NCBI GenBank assembly: GCA_016758965.1
Contig: JAEPRB010000202.1
Coordinates: 1 to 64,000, forward strand
Direction: 5' to 3'
Origin: Circinella minor
Lineage: Eukaryota > Mucoromycota > Mucoromycetes > Mucorales > Lichtheimiaceae
Length of the DNA stretch: 64,000 nt
The notes under the pieces are model-generated. The model ran no database searches. It had not been told where the DNA came from and was given only the letters and a program-made list of their open reading frames with translations. Below are positions 26,467 to 38,748 of the stretch, piece by piece. Within the stretch, counting starts at the first letter, position 1; every line of letters begins with the position of its first letter. The translations under genes and the position numbers were made by a program.

Positions 26467-27728
26467 AAAAAAAAAAAAGAGATGAGTTTCGGCAGGACAA
26501 AAACAAAGAAACGAGTTTGTACTAGTTTCTTGGCTTTCGTGGATACAGGTTTTCTTTCACCGCAGGAAAATGGTTATTCTACTCATAAAAAAAAAAAGTC
26601 ATTTGTGCTTTTCTATCTTGGTACTTATGAGAACATCCTTTTACTTTTACTTTTATATTAAAGTATTACGGTTTTTTTTTTTCGATATCTGAAACATGAT
26701 TTTTTTTCTTAATAATTGAATTAATAGACTAATAAAGAAGAATATAAAAAAAAAAGAGTTATATAGAAAGATAATGTTCTGGCCCAAAATAAATACCGCC
26801 TTTATTTGAATAGAATAGTCTATATTATTTGAACAAAAGTCTGGTCTTTTGCTTCATTTTATAGCTTTGTTAATTATTAAATAAAAATCATTTTTTTTTC
26901 TGTTTTGTTCTTTGGCAGCAAAAAGAAAATAAGGACATAAAAGGATGTTTTATATCATTGTGTGCACTATGACGTCCCTGTTTCTATGTCAGCAGGACTG
27001 AGGATTTCATATACTTCTTCCCTTTTATATATAAGGTGGGATCATAAAACATAACGCAGCAAATAGTAAAAACTCTCTTTTGGTCATATGAGTTTACTAA
27101 GCTGTACACCACCAACCTACCTAAATCGGAGCTGTTTGATAAGGAAATCAAAAGACAAATAAAAAGTATATTTACGATATCGATTACTTTGGTTGCCGTT
27201 AGTTAATGTATCAACGACTATTATAAATAGAAAAAGAGTTTATTTGAAGAGAGGGGGAACAAGAGTTATCATTTTTCGATTTAAAAATAAAGTGAAACAA
27301 AGTGATACAAAATTTAAATTTTTGGTAATTTACCTCCTTCAAATTGGACATAATAGTAAAAGAATCCTTGACTGAATTACGTGATTCTTTATACGTAGTT
27401 TTTTGTTTTTTTGTTTTACTACAGTGCGACCGCAAGATGTATAATTCAATTCTACAATTATCTTTTTAATAGTGTTATTTATAGTAGGGAAAGCAAAAAA
27501 GATAATTTATTAAAATACAAAAGTTATTACAAAAAAAAATATGACAAGACGAAAAAACACGTCAGATCAAAAGCATTTTTTTTTTTAATAAATGAGCTAG
27601 GTGTTTGGTCGCGCGTGTTATATATGTATAAAGAGGTGGATTGGATATAAAATATGTAATACTATAATATAATATGGGGGCTTTGATTTGAATTTTTATT
27701 ATGGGTTATATGTTTTTTATATATATAC
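26434..27728. other. Intergenic interval with TA microsatellite
   Basis: A TA run of about 30 bp (26433-26463) abuts the methyltransferase start. The rest is AT-rich, with homopolymers and no supported gene. Confidence 0.55.
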
Positions 27729-28176
27729 TTAGAGGAGCATACCAGCGGCAGCAACAATACCAACGGCACCAGTCATAGTAATACCCAAAGTAATCTTATT
27801 GGCAGAAGATTCATCACCATTCAAACCCTTGGTAGCTTCAGCAACGAGACTGCTGACACTACCTTGGTATTCAGTAGGGACTTGACTTAAGATAGAATCG
27901 TAAGCGGAAGAGAGATCACCAGCATGTTCACTGGCATAACTGGCAATGCTGCTAAGATCAATATTAGGAAGGTCAGTAGGGATTTCAGAAGGAAGTCCAG
28001 TGGGAGAAGCTAATTTAATTTAATTATGATTGTTGTTTAGCAAATCAGTAAAATGAATTTATATAGGTGTTTTTTAATGTTAACAAAAAAAAACACTACA
28101 TACCATCTTCTTGAGCCATGACAAGGGCAGCAGGAGCAGCAGCAATAAAAGCAACGAGTGTAAGAGCTTTAACCAT
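27729..28176 (-). CDS. Small secreted, GPI-anchor-type surface protein
   Basis: Exons on the minus strand are 28104-28176 and 27729-28009, giving 117 aa. The N-terminus (MVKALTLVAFIAAAAPAALV, then MAQED) is a clear signal peptide with cleavage expected near the MAQ/ED region. The mature part is short and rich in Ser, Pro, Asp and Ala (GLPSEIPTDLPNIDLSSIAS), with no cysteine. The C-terminus (ITLGITMTGAVGIVAAAGML) is hydrophobic and preceded by small residues (DESSANK), the arrangement of a GPI-attachment signal. It is likely a cell-wall or plasma-membrane surface protein. No enzymatic domain is visible. The regular codon choice (GCT, GCC, GGT, CTC, AAG) suggests strong expression. Confidence 0.85.
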
Positions 28177-29515
28177 TTTGTTAATTGTTTACTATTTGTA
28201 AAAAGAAGTTAAAAAAAAAACAAAAAAGAAAAGAAAAGACGAGCAAATGATCATATTTATATATTTTATTTTTGAGTAAGATCTAACTTAATTCATTCGA
28301 GACCCCAATTTCATAATTATAATCTTGTGGCTGTGATAATTTGTTGTATGGATCAAAACGTAACGTACTTTTGGTTTGGTTACTTTATAACCGATTAATT
28401 ATGGCGCAGCTTACCAAGCTTGGATTCACGATTTAATGACTTTGTGTTACATAAAAAAAAAGAGTTTGGGTTAGAAGCTGAGTGAAGAGAAACATGTAGA
28501 TCTTTTTATATTTTAGCGTCTAATTTTTTTTTTATTGCTTGGTTCCACATTACGTTGTATTATTATGTTTTATATGAGATAAAATAATAAAATAAAAAAA
28601 AGACCATACCTGAATTGGCTCTGTTACGTCGGTTTGTGTTGCTGTGTGTGGCTAGTGGAATAACGATAGAAATAGAAGCTCAAGAAAACCATAAAAGTCT
28701 ATTTTTCACCACAAAAAAAGAATTATGATGAAATGCCAAGTTTCTTTACAGATTATCATTACAAAATAAATAATAATTTAATATGGTTTAATTATTTATT
28801 AGTGATTCATATAAAGATGATAAATATTTTAATAAGTAGAAAATTGTTTTTAAAGTGCTTTATTATAGGTACATTTTATAATACTAAAATTATTTCATTT
28901 TTATTATATATATCCTCATCATTAATTATTTTGTTTTGTGTTCCTGATATAATGGATATACTATTTTCTACCTTTTTCAAGAGACTAACTATAATAAGTT
29001 TGAGGCGTTCTAGATGATGGGCGTATAAAATGCTTTTAATAATATAAAAAATATTTATATTAATTATTGCTGTTAGTGTAGTTTTAAAGGAAATATATAT
29101 TTTTTTCCAAAAAGTAAATGTTAAATTAGTATTAAAAGAATATAATCTTTGACAAAATAACCATTGTACGTATAAATATAAAAGATGTAAATAAAACGAT
29201 GGATGGCAGCAGTGATACAAAACTTGATATTTTTTGCCAGACTACTAAGTAGGGACAAATAATAGAAAATACCCATTTAAATTGTCCCATTATTTATATA
29301 AGTTCAATATGTAATATCATAATTTTATTTTTTATGTCGTTATCAAAAAAAAAAGTTGTTTCTATAGAAACTATAAGTTTATTTTAAATAATTCATACCA
29401 GTCATTTTAAATAAATATAAAATTAGAGAGGAGGGAAAGCTGAGATGCATTAAAAAAAAGAGAGAGAGAGAGAGAACTTTTCGTTCCCCTCAACATACAC
29501 CAAAAAAAAAAAAAA
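28177..29515. other. Divergent intergenic interval
   Basis: This 1.3-kb spacer lies between the divergent surface-protein and COG4 genes. Frames of about 95-115 codons at 28733-29220 overlap on both strands and are AT-driven. A GA microsatellite (29458-29474) lies just upstream of the COG4 ATG. Confidence 0.55.
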
Positions 29516-32500
29516 ATGCCTTCCGCTATTTCTTCATTAACACCAACAAATAATGACATTCAACCTGAGACACATAAAAATGAACAAGAATATGATAATG
29601 AATCATCACTTTTAACCCGAGATTTTGAAACATTGACTAATATTGATGATATTCGTGAATGTCTTCGACTTTTAGATGAAGAAGAGACGCGGATCGATGC
29701 ATCTCTTGACCAAATGCTTTCCCAAGAATCAGAATTATTGGAAGCTTTAGGAACTTTGGATGTTCTAAGGTCAGTTAAAAGGAGTGGAAAGGATAGACAG
29801 ACGGTAAAAATAGAGGTATTCACGGACAACAACAAAAAAATGGTGGGAACCATTCCTTATTATTTTATATTAGACCACAGTTACGAAACTTGAAACTCGA
29901 TTCTTCACAAATGATGAATACTATTACAAAAACATCACGACTTGCTGAAGGAATTAGTGATAAAGTTAGACAATTGGATCAAGAACAGGTATATAGAGTT
30001 AGGAATAAAAAGGAGAAAGAAGACGATAGAAAGGGAAAGATCAAAAGAGTTATTTGTTTTATCTTATCATTTTCAAACAACTTATTATTATTTTGGGTTC
30101 TTTTTTTTTATAGTCTAGGGCAAAAGAATCAATTCATTATGTTGAGGATGTTCAAGAACTTAAGAGATGTATTGCTGGTATTCAAGAAGCTATGAGACAT
30201 AAAGATTATGATGCTGCAGCTAATCTTTTACAAAGCGCGTCAAAAATTGATTCAGCTATTTTGAATGGTTCGTTGGCTGAGTTCACAGTGGTAAGTTGTA
30301 GTAGTAAAAAAAAAAAAAACTCATACAAAACGAAAAATATTGGGGGTATTGTATCATTAATCGAATATATATATATAGCCAACATCAGAAGATCCAGATC
30401 ATCCAGCAAAAACACTTGCCGATGCGAAATCCGCATTATTTGATATATTCTCTCAACGATTTGATGATGCTGTCATGCAACGAAACGAAGCGGATATTAC
30501 ACGTTATTTTAAATTATTTCCACTTATTGGTTGTCAAGCGGAAGGTCTGGATAGATATTCTCGATTTGTATGTAATATTGTGAAAGCACGATGTAGTGAA
30601 GAATTACGTATGGGAAATAGTAAGTTTTCAGTTTTATATACATAAAATAGAATGATTAAAAATAAAGAGAGGATTATTTAGTGTTTCTCACATCACTGGA
30701 ATTCCTTTTATATATAGATTCCGCTCCAGTATATTATGCCGATACCCTTACCCGACTTTTTGAAAACATTGCTGTCATTATTGATCAACACCAACCTTTG
30801 GTTGAATTACATTATGGACGTGGGCGTATGTTACGTGTTATTCAACGATTACAAGAAGAAAGTGATATTGAAAGTGGACGTATATTAGATCAATTTGTAC
30901 AAAATCGAAAATTGGAATCTAAACTTGTTGAAATCCAGTCTTTAAATATTGCAATGATACGATCTTCTACAACCAATTGGAGCACTTCGCCTGGAGGAGG
31001 AACAAATGGAACATCGGTAGTAGGAACAGGAACAGGATTGGGTGGAACGAATGGATCGAGTGTAACAGGGCAAACCAACGGCAATAATAATAATAATCCA
31101 TTGACGGATCCACGTCAGTTAGACGCTAATCTTTTGGAACTTGCATTAATAAGTCAACGAGGTGCATTATTTTATCAGTTTATTAATGAACGTGCAGATG
31201 ATGAAATGGAACATATTGGGACGGATGAATCAACACAAGATATGATTATGCATGGCAAGGATAAAAGATATTATGGTGATAACGGATTATTAGCTTCTTC
31301 TGGGTTAGTGAAACGTAATAAGGAATTGATGAATTCATATTTGGTGATTGATAGCTTTTTATTGAAGCGTAATGTGGATAAGGTAAATAATAACAAAAAA
31401 TTATACTACAAAGGCTTAAAAAAAAAACAAAAACAGAAAAAGAAGATGATTTAAACTAAATAAAACGTACATGGAATTACATTTAGGCTATGAAATTAGA
31501 TGATTATGATCCATCATCAGGTCAAACATCCACTTGTGTAGATGATGTTTTCTTTATTCTTAAAAAGGTTGTGAAACGAAGCATATCTACATGTGAACCT
31601 GATGTTGTTGCTGCAACAGTAAAAGCCATTCTTAAAACTTTGGATTCTGGTTATCTTCAAGTGTTTCAACAAAAAATGTCAGTTACTTTTGCTGGTCAAG
31701 AACCTGGTAATCGTAATGTGGAAAGATCAATTGAACAAGCTAAAATTAATTATATGGTAAAGAGGTTACAATAAGACAAAAAAAAAATGATACGATTATG
31801 TTTAAGTATTTATATTTAATATATGAAATTAGGTTTTGTTAAATAATTTAAATGTAAGTGCCGAATATATGGAACGACTTGCACAGGATGCACGACCTGA
31901 AGTTGAAGCTGCTATATGGAAGAATCCAGATCATGATATCAAGATGGCTACTAAGGCTTTGGATGATCTCGCTTCTGCATCTTCTAAATTCCGAAAGTTA
32001 TTACAGGTATGAGATTAGAGTTGAGAGTGTGTGAAAAAATGAGAAATGATTTATTTATTATCATTCTATACAATAGAGCGGGATGGAACAATTGATGGGT
32101 CAAATATTAAAACCTCGTATTCGACCCTTATTTCAACATGGTTATCGTGAAGTCAAATATGTATTGGAAGAGGATGAATATAATGAAGCCGATGTAGACG
32201 AATTATTTGTTAAACGGTTTAGAAGTGGTTTCGATAAATTAATTGATTCATATCAACGTACACTTACTGATGCCAATTTTACTACTATCATGGGTTTACT
32301 TTTGGATGCTATCACAGCTCAATGGGAACGTATTATATCACAAACTCGATTTAATCAATATGGTGCTTTACGATTTGATAAGGATTTACGCTCTGTTATC
32401 CATTATCTTTCATCTATGACAGAATGGCTTTCTCGTGATCGATTTACACGACTTAATCAAATGGCTACTTTACTCAACTTTGAAGAGGTAAGACCATTTT

Positions 32501-32782
32501 TCTTTTTGTAACTATAATAAAAAAAAAAAAGGGATTTTGACATAAGATAATATATACATAACTTTTTTTTTAGCCATCTGAAATATATGATTATTGGGGT
32601 GCAAAGGCTGGTCCAGTTAGTTGGCGACTTACAGTTGCTGAAATTAAAAAGATATTAGCATTAAGGTAAAAGAAATATTTTCATTAATAGTGACAATTTA
32701 TATAACTACTAATTGTTGAATATTATATATATATAGACTCGACTTTGATGGAGATGAAGTAGCTAACCTTTCTTTATATTAA
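29516..32782 (+). CDS. COG4: Conserved oligomeric Golgi complex subunit 4
   Basis: Exons are 29516-29769, 29874-29988, 30114-30290, 30379-30619, 30718-31382, 31488-31756, 31833-32007, 32077-32487, 32574-32665 and 32737-32782, giving 814 aa. COG4 is a core subunit of the eight-protein tether that captures recycling vesicles at Golgi cisternae. The N-terminal coiled coil ([20 protein letters not shown], later [20 protein letters not shown]) and the helical-rod signature follow family order. Other family blocks are [40 protein letters not shown] and [20 protein letters not shown]. The C-terminus [16 protein letters not shown] is typical. A Gly/Thr/Asn-rich insert near 30975-31095 is low complexity. 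All joins restore the frame. Confidence 0.95.
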
Positions 32783-32987
32783 AATTAAAATTATAATTAT
32801 GATATCATGTTCATTTCTATGAAATATTTATTGAATGTCAAATAACTAAATAATGCAAAAATAGGTATTATGATATGCTTTGTATATTATATGTATATAA
32901 GATGATTGCAAAAAAAAAAAAAAAATGAAAAATGAAAAATATATGGTACAGTTAAATGTAAGGGGAGGGAGGGGGGGAAACAAAAAT

Positions 32988-34707
32988 CTATTCTTCTGTT
33001 TTAGTATGTGCTTGTCCATAAAATTGATTATCTACCATGTGTCGAAAACATTGTAATATGACATTATGTTCATCACGAACTTCATTTGCTAATAACTAAA
33101 AAAAAAAAAAAGTATTGACAAGTTAACGGATCATCTTTATCATCTATTTGAATTATTAAATTTTTTACCATTCGCAAAAGATTGGGTCGTTTTTGTACAG
33201 GTCTAACAATATCTTTTCTTTGTTGGTTTTGTTGTTGTCGCTGTAATATAAAATACCCATTATTATTAATAAATTTTGATCCATTACAGCCTCTTGATTA
33301 TTATTATTATTATTTTTCGTTTTTTTTTTTTACCTGTGGTTTTTCATGAACATAACGACATTTATTTCCAAATCTACAAGAGCCTCTCATAAAAGCTCTA
33401 CAACGAGGTCCAGCTCGATGTGGTTTTTCAGGTAAAGCAAGTTTTCCCATACTGGAAGGATCTTTCGATGATATCGCATCTCTTTCCATATCCACATTCT
33501 CATCATCATTGTTCTTTTCGTTTTGATCATCATCACTTCCTTCACCATCATCATCTTCTGATCCATAATCTCCAAGAGCTCCTAATACACCTTCTTGCTT
33601 TGGTACATCTTCTCGTTTACGTTTTTTATTATTCTTATTTGAATTAGATGGAAGTTGACCACGCGATTTTCGGTCTTCAGCTTCTTGTTTCTATTAAACA
33701 AGTTTTAGTCTCTCTTTTTGTTTTCATTATTCAATTCATTAACTTATTCATTCCACCAAAGTTCCTTCTTCTTTCAATATATATATATATATATATATTA
33801 CCTTGCGTTCAACATTTGCTTTTGATGGCCAATTCTTTTTACGTGCTTCAATCCATGCAGCTAATGCTTCAGGTGTATCAAGTTTAGGTGCATTAGGTGG
33901 TATAATACCATCTGGTTTGCTCCTAAAAGAAATGTTTTTCATTGATTGTTAAAAAAAAATGATTTCCTTTTTCAACAAAAAATGGTATCTAACTATCTGT
34001 TTACTTTTTCTTCGATTCACCAATATTATGTTCTACTGCTAAATGTTCATCTAATACGGATTTAATAGCACTAAAATCACATTCTGAACATTGTTTATGT
34101 TGTGCCATATGTTGTGCAATTGCTATTGCTGATTTATAATATCGATTACAACAAAAAGTACTAATTATAGATAAACATATAAACATTTTTTTAATATCCT
34201 ATTATGTATATAACTATATGTTTGTTATAAAACACGTGTTCGATATCTTTATTATTACCTTTGTTGAGTTGTATTTGTTGAAAGATCATCGTAAGCAACA
34301 ATGGATCGTTGGTGTTGGGTATACTCTGTGTGATTCGTTTGTTGTTTTTCTTGTTCTTGTTGCTGTGGTTGAGCAGGTTGTTGTTGTGTTTGTGATTCCT
34401 GTTGATAATAATAAGGTTGTTGTTGTTGTTGTGTAGGATCAGCAGAACCACGTAATACAGAATTAATGGAAGCAGCAGCTAATGCACCCAAGTTTTGTCT
34501 TTGTTGTGTTTGTGATTGTAAATGGTAAACAATAGATCCATTAGGATCATTAGTAGAAGGTGAAGATTGTTGTTGTTGCTGTTGATAATATCCATTTTGA
34601 TCTGGTGTTCCTGATATATTATAATAGGATTGTTGTTGCTGTTGTTGATAATATTGTTGACTCCATTGCCAATTTGGATCAGACGATTGAGGCCAAGGAT
34701 ATGACAT
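32988..34707 (-). CDS. NUFIP1-like CCCH zinc-finger protein
   Basis: Exons on the minus strand are 34259-34707, 34005-34160, 33802-33922, 33334-33690, 33169-33240 and 32988-33095, giving 420 aa. The N-terminal 150 residues are Gln/Tyr/Ser-rich and disordered. A Cys/His segment follows (FCCNRYYKSAIAIAQH, CSECDFSAIKSVLDEH), which could form C2H2-like fingers. The NUFIP1 signature LDTPEALAAWIEARKKNWPS comes next, then a basic/acidic stretch and a CCCH finger (CRAFMRGSCRFGNKCRYVH). Proteins with this module (human NUFIP1, yeast Rsa1) are box C/D snoRNP assembly factors acting in the nucleus. The C-terminal conserved helix (LLANEVRDEHNVILQCFRHM) completes the protein. The gene is divergent from the next gene, with a 281-bp shared promoter region. 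Confidence 0.88.
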
Positions 34708-34988
34708 GAAAAGTTATAAAGTTAAAAGGAACGAGTAAAAAAAAATCTTTTCCTGCAAAAATGAATGAATCAAAAAAAACTCAGCTTTACCCTTGAATCT
34801 TTTATGCTTAGTCCCCGCCTCAATGGAAGATTGTTATGGGGATTTTGGTTCTATTTTTTTTTTTTTTTTGGGAAAAGAAATGAATCTCTGTGGCAACAAA
34901 AAAATATAAATAAAGTTGCATGAAATTATTAAAATTTATATTACTGCATTTCTTTCCCTTCTTTACTTTTTCCTTTCTTTATTTATTT

Positions 34989-36488
34989 ATGTCATCAGTA
35001 CAAACACAAGCTATTAGTCATTGTCATTATGAACGAATGATTATCCCAATAACACCAATAAAATATTTTCCATATGGTTCACGTCGTCACTATTTCAATA
35101 ATAATACTGCTAAAACAGGATTATTTACATCCCTTCGTATAACATGTATTGTTCAAATAAATCATCCTCATTATCCTTATCCAAATGATCATTCTTCTTT
35201 GGAAAAGTTAGATACAATTCTTGATCAAGGCGTCTTGACATTACAAATATCCTTTTATTAATATTAATAATAATAATAATGTATAATATATAACTATTCT
35301 TAACTCTATTTTCATTCATTTTTTTTTTATTACTTTGCCAACAGAATGAATGAACTTGATTGTGTTGAATCCATGACATGGATTAAGCAACCATTAGAAA
35401 TGGTACTTGTCAATAAAACCAAATCCATTATTGTTGTATAGAGTTATTTACTGTTGTTAAATTATATAGATAATGAATCATAATTGTGGTCTTCAACTAG
35501 AACAATCATCAGTATCCTCTACACCAACACAACTTCATAATCCAAGTATACCTTTTTATTATTTTTTTGATTCAATTGAATGATAAAAGAAGACATATAC
35601 TGATACTACTATATAATAATTAATTAGGTTATCGTTTTAGGCCTATTCATAATACAACATCTTCTATCAATACTCCTTTAGCAATTGCACTTGGAAGACC
35701 AGCACCCCATGAAAATCTTATTAAAATTTATTTACGATTGGAATGGCAGACAGAAAATATCCTTTTTTTAATAATAATAATAATGAACATTATCAACTCC
35801 TTTAACTTTTTTTTTTTTTTACTATAATATATATACAACTTTTGAGTTTAACAGATATGTTAGAAAACCCTTCTGAAGATATGAAAGAGTATTTATTTAA
35901 TACGATGCTTCACATCTTGTGTGATCATATGAGTACAAAATATCCACTTATATTTTCACCCACGTATTCCAAGGTAAAAATAATGTCATTATTGTTACGT
36001 ATTATTATTAAAAGAAGTAAATATTAATGAATCCTAGAAACTCGTTGATATGACACGATATGTACCTGTTATTGCCAAGTCAATTCAAAGAATGATTGAA
36101 ACAGAAAAAAATGATTCTGAAACAAATCAAGATACTATGAATATGATTAAGGTATTTAAAAAAAAAACAAGGTTTATATAAATATATAAATATAATATTA
36201 TTATTACTATTTTATTAGACTTATTTGAATGATACAATTATATTACGTCGAGTATATAATTATTCAGAAAATATAAATGATAATAATATTTGGACTGATT
36301 TAGTAATTGGTCTTTATTATTATTTTAAGCGTACTATTCCTTTCCCAAAATACCCAAAGGTTTGTCCTATATAATTAAATAAATAAACACATTTGAATAC
36401 TTGAATCTCTATTTATTTATCTATTTAATTATATATTTAGATGACTTATACATCTGTTATAACATCCATCCAAGACCATCAACAATAG
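34989..36488 (+). CDS. Unknown-family protein, paralogue 1 (with AT-AC introns)
   Basis: Exons are 34989-35246, 35334-35402, 35470-35545, 35628-35756, 35837-35973, 36038-36151, 36219-36359 and 36441-36488, giving 323 aa. I do not recognise the family. It is clearly paralogous to 39807-41431: both begin with ...HCHYE, share SLEKLDT(I/L)L...LT(L/I)Q and SM(T/K)WIK(Q/Y)PL(E/H)M, then CG(L/F)Q(L/F)E. Later blocks are IYLRL(E/N)W(Q/E)TEK, LTD(M/I)L, YPLIFSP(T/E)Y and YYYFK(R/S)T. Exons 2, 4 and 5 have identical lengths (69, 129, 137 nt) and phases. No signal peptide, membrane segment or catalytic motif is visible; it appears soluble. Introns 1 and 4 are AT-AC with the minor-spliceosome donor. The ATG at 34989 is chosen over 34920 because the paralogue aligns from there. 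A TATA-like ATATAAATA lies near 34903. Confidence 0.85.
35247..35333 (+). other. U12-type AT-AC intron (paralogue 1, intron 1)
   Basis: The donor is ATATCCTTTTATTA, the branch-like motif TTCTTAAC is at 35297-35304, and the acceptor is TTATTAC. Removing it joins ...LTLQ to FANRMNELD in phase 0. No GT-AG choice restores the frame, and the resulting exon 2 has exactly the length of its paralogue (69 nt). Confidence 0.8.
35757..35836 (+). other. U12-type AT-AC intron (paralogue 1, intron 4)
   Basis: The donor is ATATCCTTTTTTT, the branch motif TCCTTTAAC is at 35798-35806, and the acceptor is ATATATAC. It is spliced in phase 1 (QTE-K-LLSLTDML). Flanking exons match the paralogue in length (129 and 137 nt). 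Confidence 0.8.
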
Positions 36489-36647
36489 TCATAGTGAAAT
36501 TCAAAACTCTATATTTCTCATCTTATTTTAAAAACTTGAATTAAATTCAATTCAATTTATTTATTCTTATATTTGAAGAACAAAAAGAAAAGATACACAA
36601 ACAGATAAAATATACAAAAGAGAGGGAAGAGAAAGAGAAAAAAAAAT

Positions 36648-38028
36648 TTACAATTTGCTACCAAGAACCTTTTGAACTGATTCCAAAACGCGATCAAAGA
36701 TCTTGGTATTAGCAGCAATGACACCCTTATTAGCTTCTAAAGTACGACCGATTGAAAAATCCAATGGCTTACCATTGACATCTGTGACCTTACCACCTGC
36801 TTCATGGACCAACAAGGAACCAGAAGCATGATCCCAGATTTTTTCGACATAAGTCTTACTTGTAGGTAAACGAAGATAGATATCACCATCACCACGAGAA
36901 ATAGAACAATATTTAGCTTGACTATCCATACGAACAGAAGGACGTGTAATACCCAATAATTTGGCAATTTCAGCAGCATCACCGTGAGAAGAATGACCAG
37001 CTTCAACTGATTCACAGAAAGTAGCTTCTTCAGTAGTAGAGATATCAGAGAATTGTATCTTAGATTCAGTAGGATCAGCAAAAGAACGTTGGAATGCACC
37101 TTCACCACGAACAGTGATGAATAAAGTACCCTTTTCACCATCAGGTTTAGTTGGATCAACTGGTAAATTAGGAGTACCCATGACACCCAATTGAACTTGA
37201 CCATCAATAATTAATGCCAAGCAAACAGCGTATTGTCCGCCACGTAAGAAACCTTTGGTACCATCAATAGGATCCAATGCCCAGTGACCTATTTTTATAT
37301 AAAATTTTAATTCACTTTTTTTTTTTCTTTCTTGAATATAAATTAATATAAATAAATATAAAACTTACGTCCTTTAGGACCACCAACATAGTTACCACGA
37401 TCAATGGCTTCTAAAATCTATTATATATTACAAATTATCAAGTTAAAACAAAAACACTCATAAATTTCCCTTCCCCCTCTCGACCCATTTGTACCTTTAC
37501 ACTATAAAAATAAAAATATTACCTGTTCTTCAGAAAGTTTCTCAGAATCATCCAAGACACCGTTGGTAAGTGAATGAACTTTTTCACGAAGGACTTTACC
37601 TTCATCACCACGAAGGTCTTTGGAATCTTCTTCACCAATAATAGGATCATTAGGGAATGCCTTATGCAAATAAGTGTTAATGATGGCTTGAGCAGAAAAA
37701 TCGGCAACTATATATATACAAGTCGTGTGTAAGTAAATAAAAAAAAATATGTTCTTCTTTCTCTATAGATCTCTCTCTTTTTTTTTTCAAATATAGTTTT
37801 TACTATTACCAGTAACAGGTGACTTGTCATTCTTTGTCAAAGTTTCGTTTGCAACAAGATGTTGAAAAACTGATTGACATACTCGACTGGCTTGAAGCAC
37901 AGCTTGAATAGCAACGGATCGTTCAGTGGCAAGAGCTAAATGAACGCGTACATATTATATATATATATATTTTTAGTTGTCTTTGAAAAAAAAAAAGGGA
38001 ATGCTTTTTCATATTTATTACCAGACAT
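36648..38028 (-). CDS. MET22: 3'(2'),5'-bisphosphate nucleotidase (Hal2/Met22)
   Basis: Exons on the minus strand are 38022-38028, 37810-37935, 37523-37707, 37369-37417 and 36648-37288, giving 335 aa. The enzyme removes the 3' phosphate from PAP, a by-product of sulfate assimilation. In yeast it is the lithium- and sodium-sensitive target Hal2/Met22. The metal-binding motifs of the inositol-monophosphatase fold are all present: PIIGEEDS (Glu70/Glu71), DPIDGT at 128-133 and KIWDHASG with Asp275. The first coding exon has only 7 nt (ATGTCTG), which gives the family-typical start MSALATERSVAIQAV. The enzyme appears intact. It lies between, and antisense to, the two unknown paralogues. Confidence 0.94.
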
Positions 38029-38748
38029 AGTTGTAAAGTAGTATTGGTTTTGCTTAAAAAACGATCTTTGGATCTTTATAGGTAACATCTCCGTTCTTTT
38101 GACCCTCCGAATTGCCGCTACCAGTGTGCTGTTCCATAGTCCTGCACTGGTACATCTTTGGATAGGATGAATCATTTTTTTTAAAAAATAATAAAAAAAA
38201 AAAAAGGTGCGCCAGAGCACGTCTTATTATCTCATCTCCATAACTTGGTGTCACCAAATATGAATTTTAAAAAATGTACATGAATAACAATAGAATTATT
38301 TCATTATTATTGTAGACAAAACAAAAAACCCCCCATCATTAAAAGTTCTATTTTTTTTTTTTTATTCAATGATGGGTACATAGCATAACATATAACTTTT
38401 TTTTGTATAACATCAAAGCGTACTACAGTAAATGACGGTTAAAATAATTATCCTTTACCGATATATTATTGAGTCGCTATTTATTTTTACAACCAATCAG
38501 TTTATCAGAATATGATGTTATTTGAAAAACAAAAAAAAAAACTAGTATCAATTATAGAGAGTATTATAAAATTGTTATTGATTAAATAAAAAAGGGGTAC
38601 TATATGATGTTAGATAGTCTACTATGGCATTTAAACTAATATTAAAAGTACTTTTCTTCTTTTGATATTATAAAAGAATTATTTCAAGAGTAATTTAAAG
38701 GATCGATTGAATTATATTAACAAAAAATCAAAACCCTTCAACTTTATA
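38029..38748. other. Upstream region of the nucleotidase gene
   Basis: This is AT-rich sequence between the nucleotidase ATG and the MITE. I see no gene. It probably contains the nucleotidase promoter. Confidence 0.5.

Noticed and set aside
28733..29220. Overlapping frames of 94 and 114 codons on both strands
   Set aside because: Composition is Ile/Leu/Phe/Lys/Tyr-rich as expected for AT-rich DNA, with no domain texture and no splice context.
33777..33800. TA-repeat runs (also near 10950, 26433, 42222, 59964) as transposon junctions
   Set aside because: They are simple microsatellites, several inside introns, with no flanking inverted repeats.
34255..34440. Plus-strand Val-rich frame opposite the NUFIP1 Gln-rich exon
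   Set aside because: It is a shadow of CAA/CAG glutamine repeats on the coding strand.
34920..34988. Upstream ATG extending paralogue 1 with a hydrophobic leader (looks like a signal peptide)
   Set aside because: The paralogue at 39807 aligns only from the ATG at 34989, a TATA-like element lies just before 34920, and the leader is AT-driven Phe/Leu sequence.
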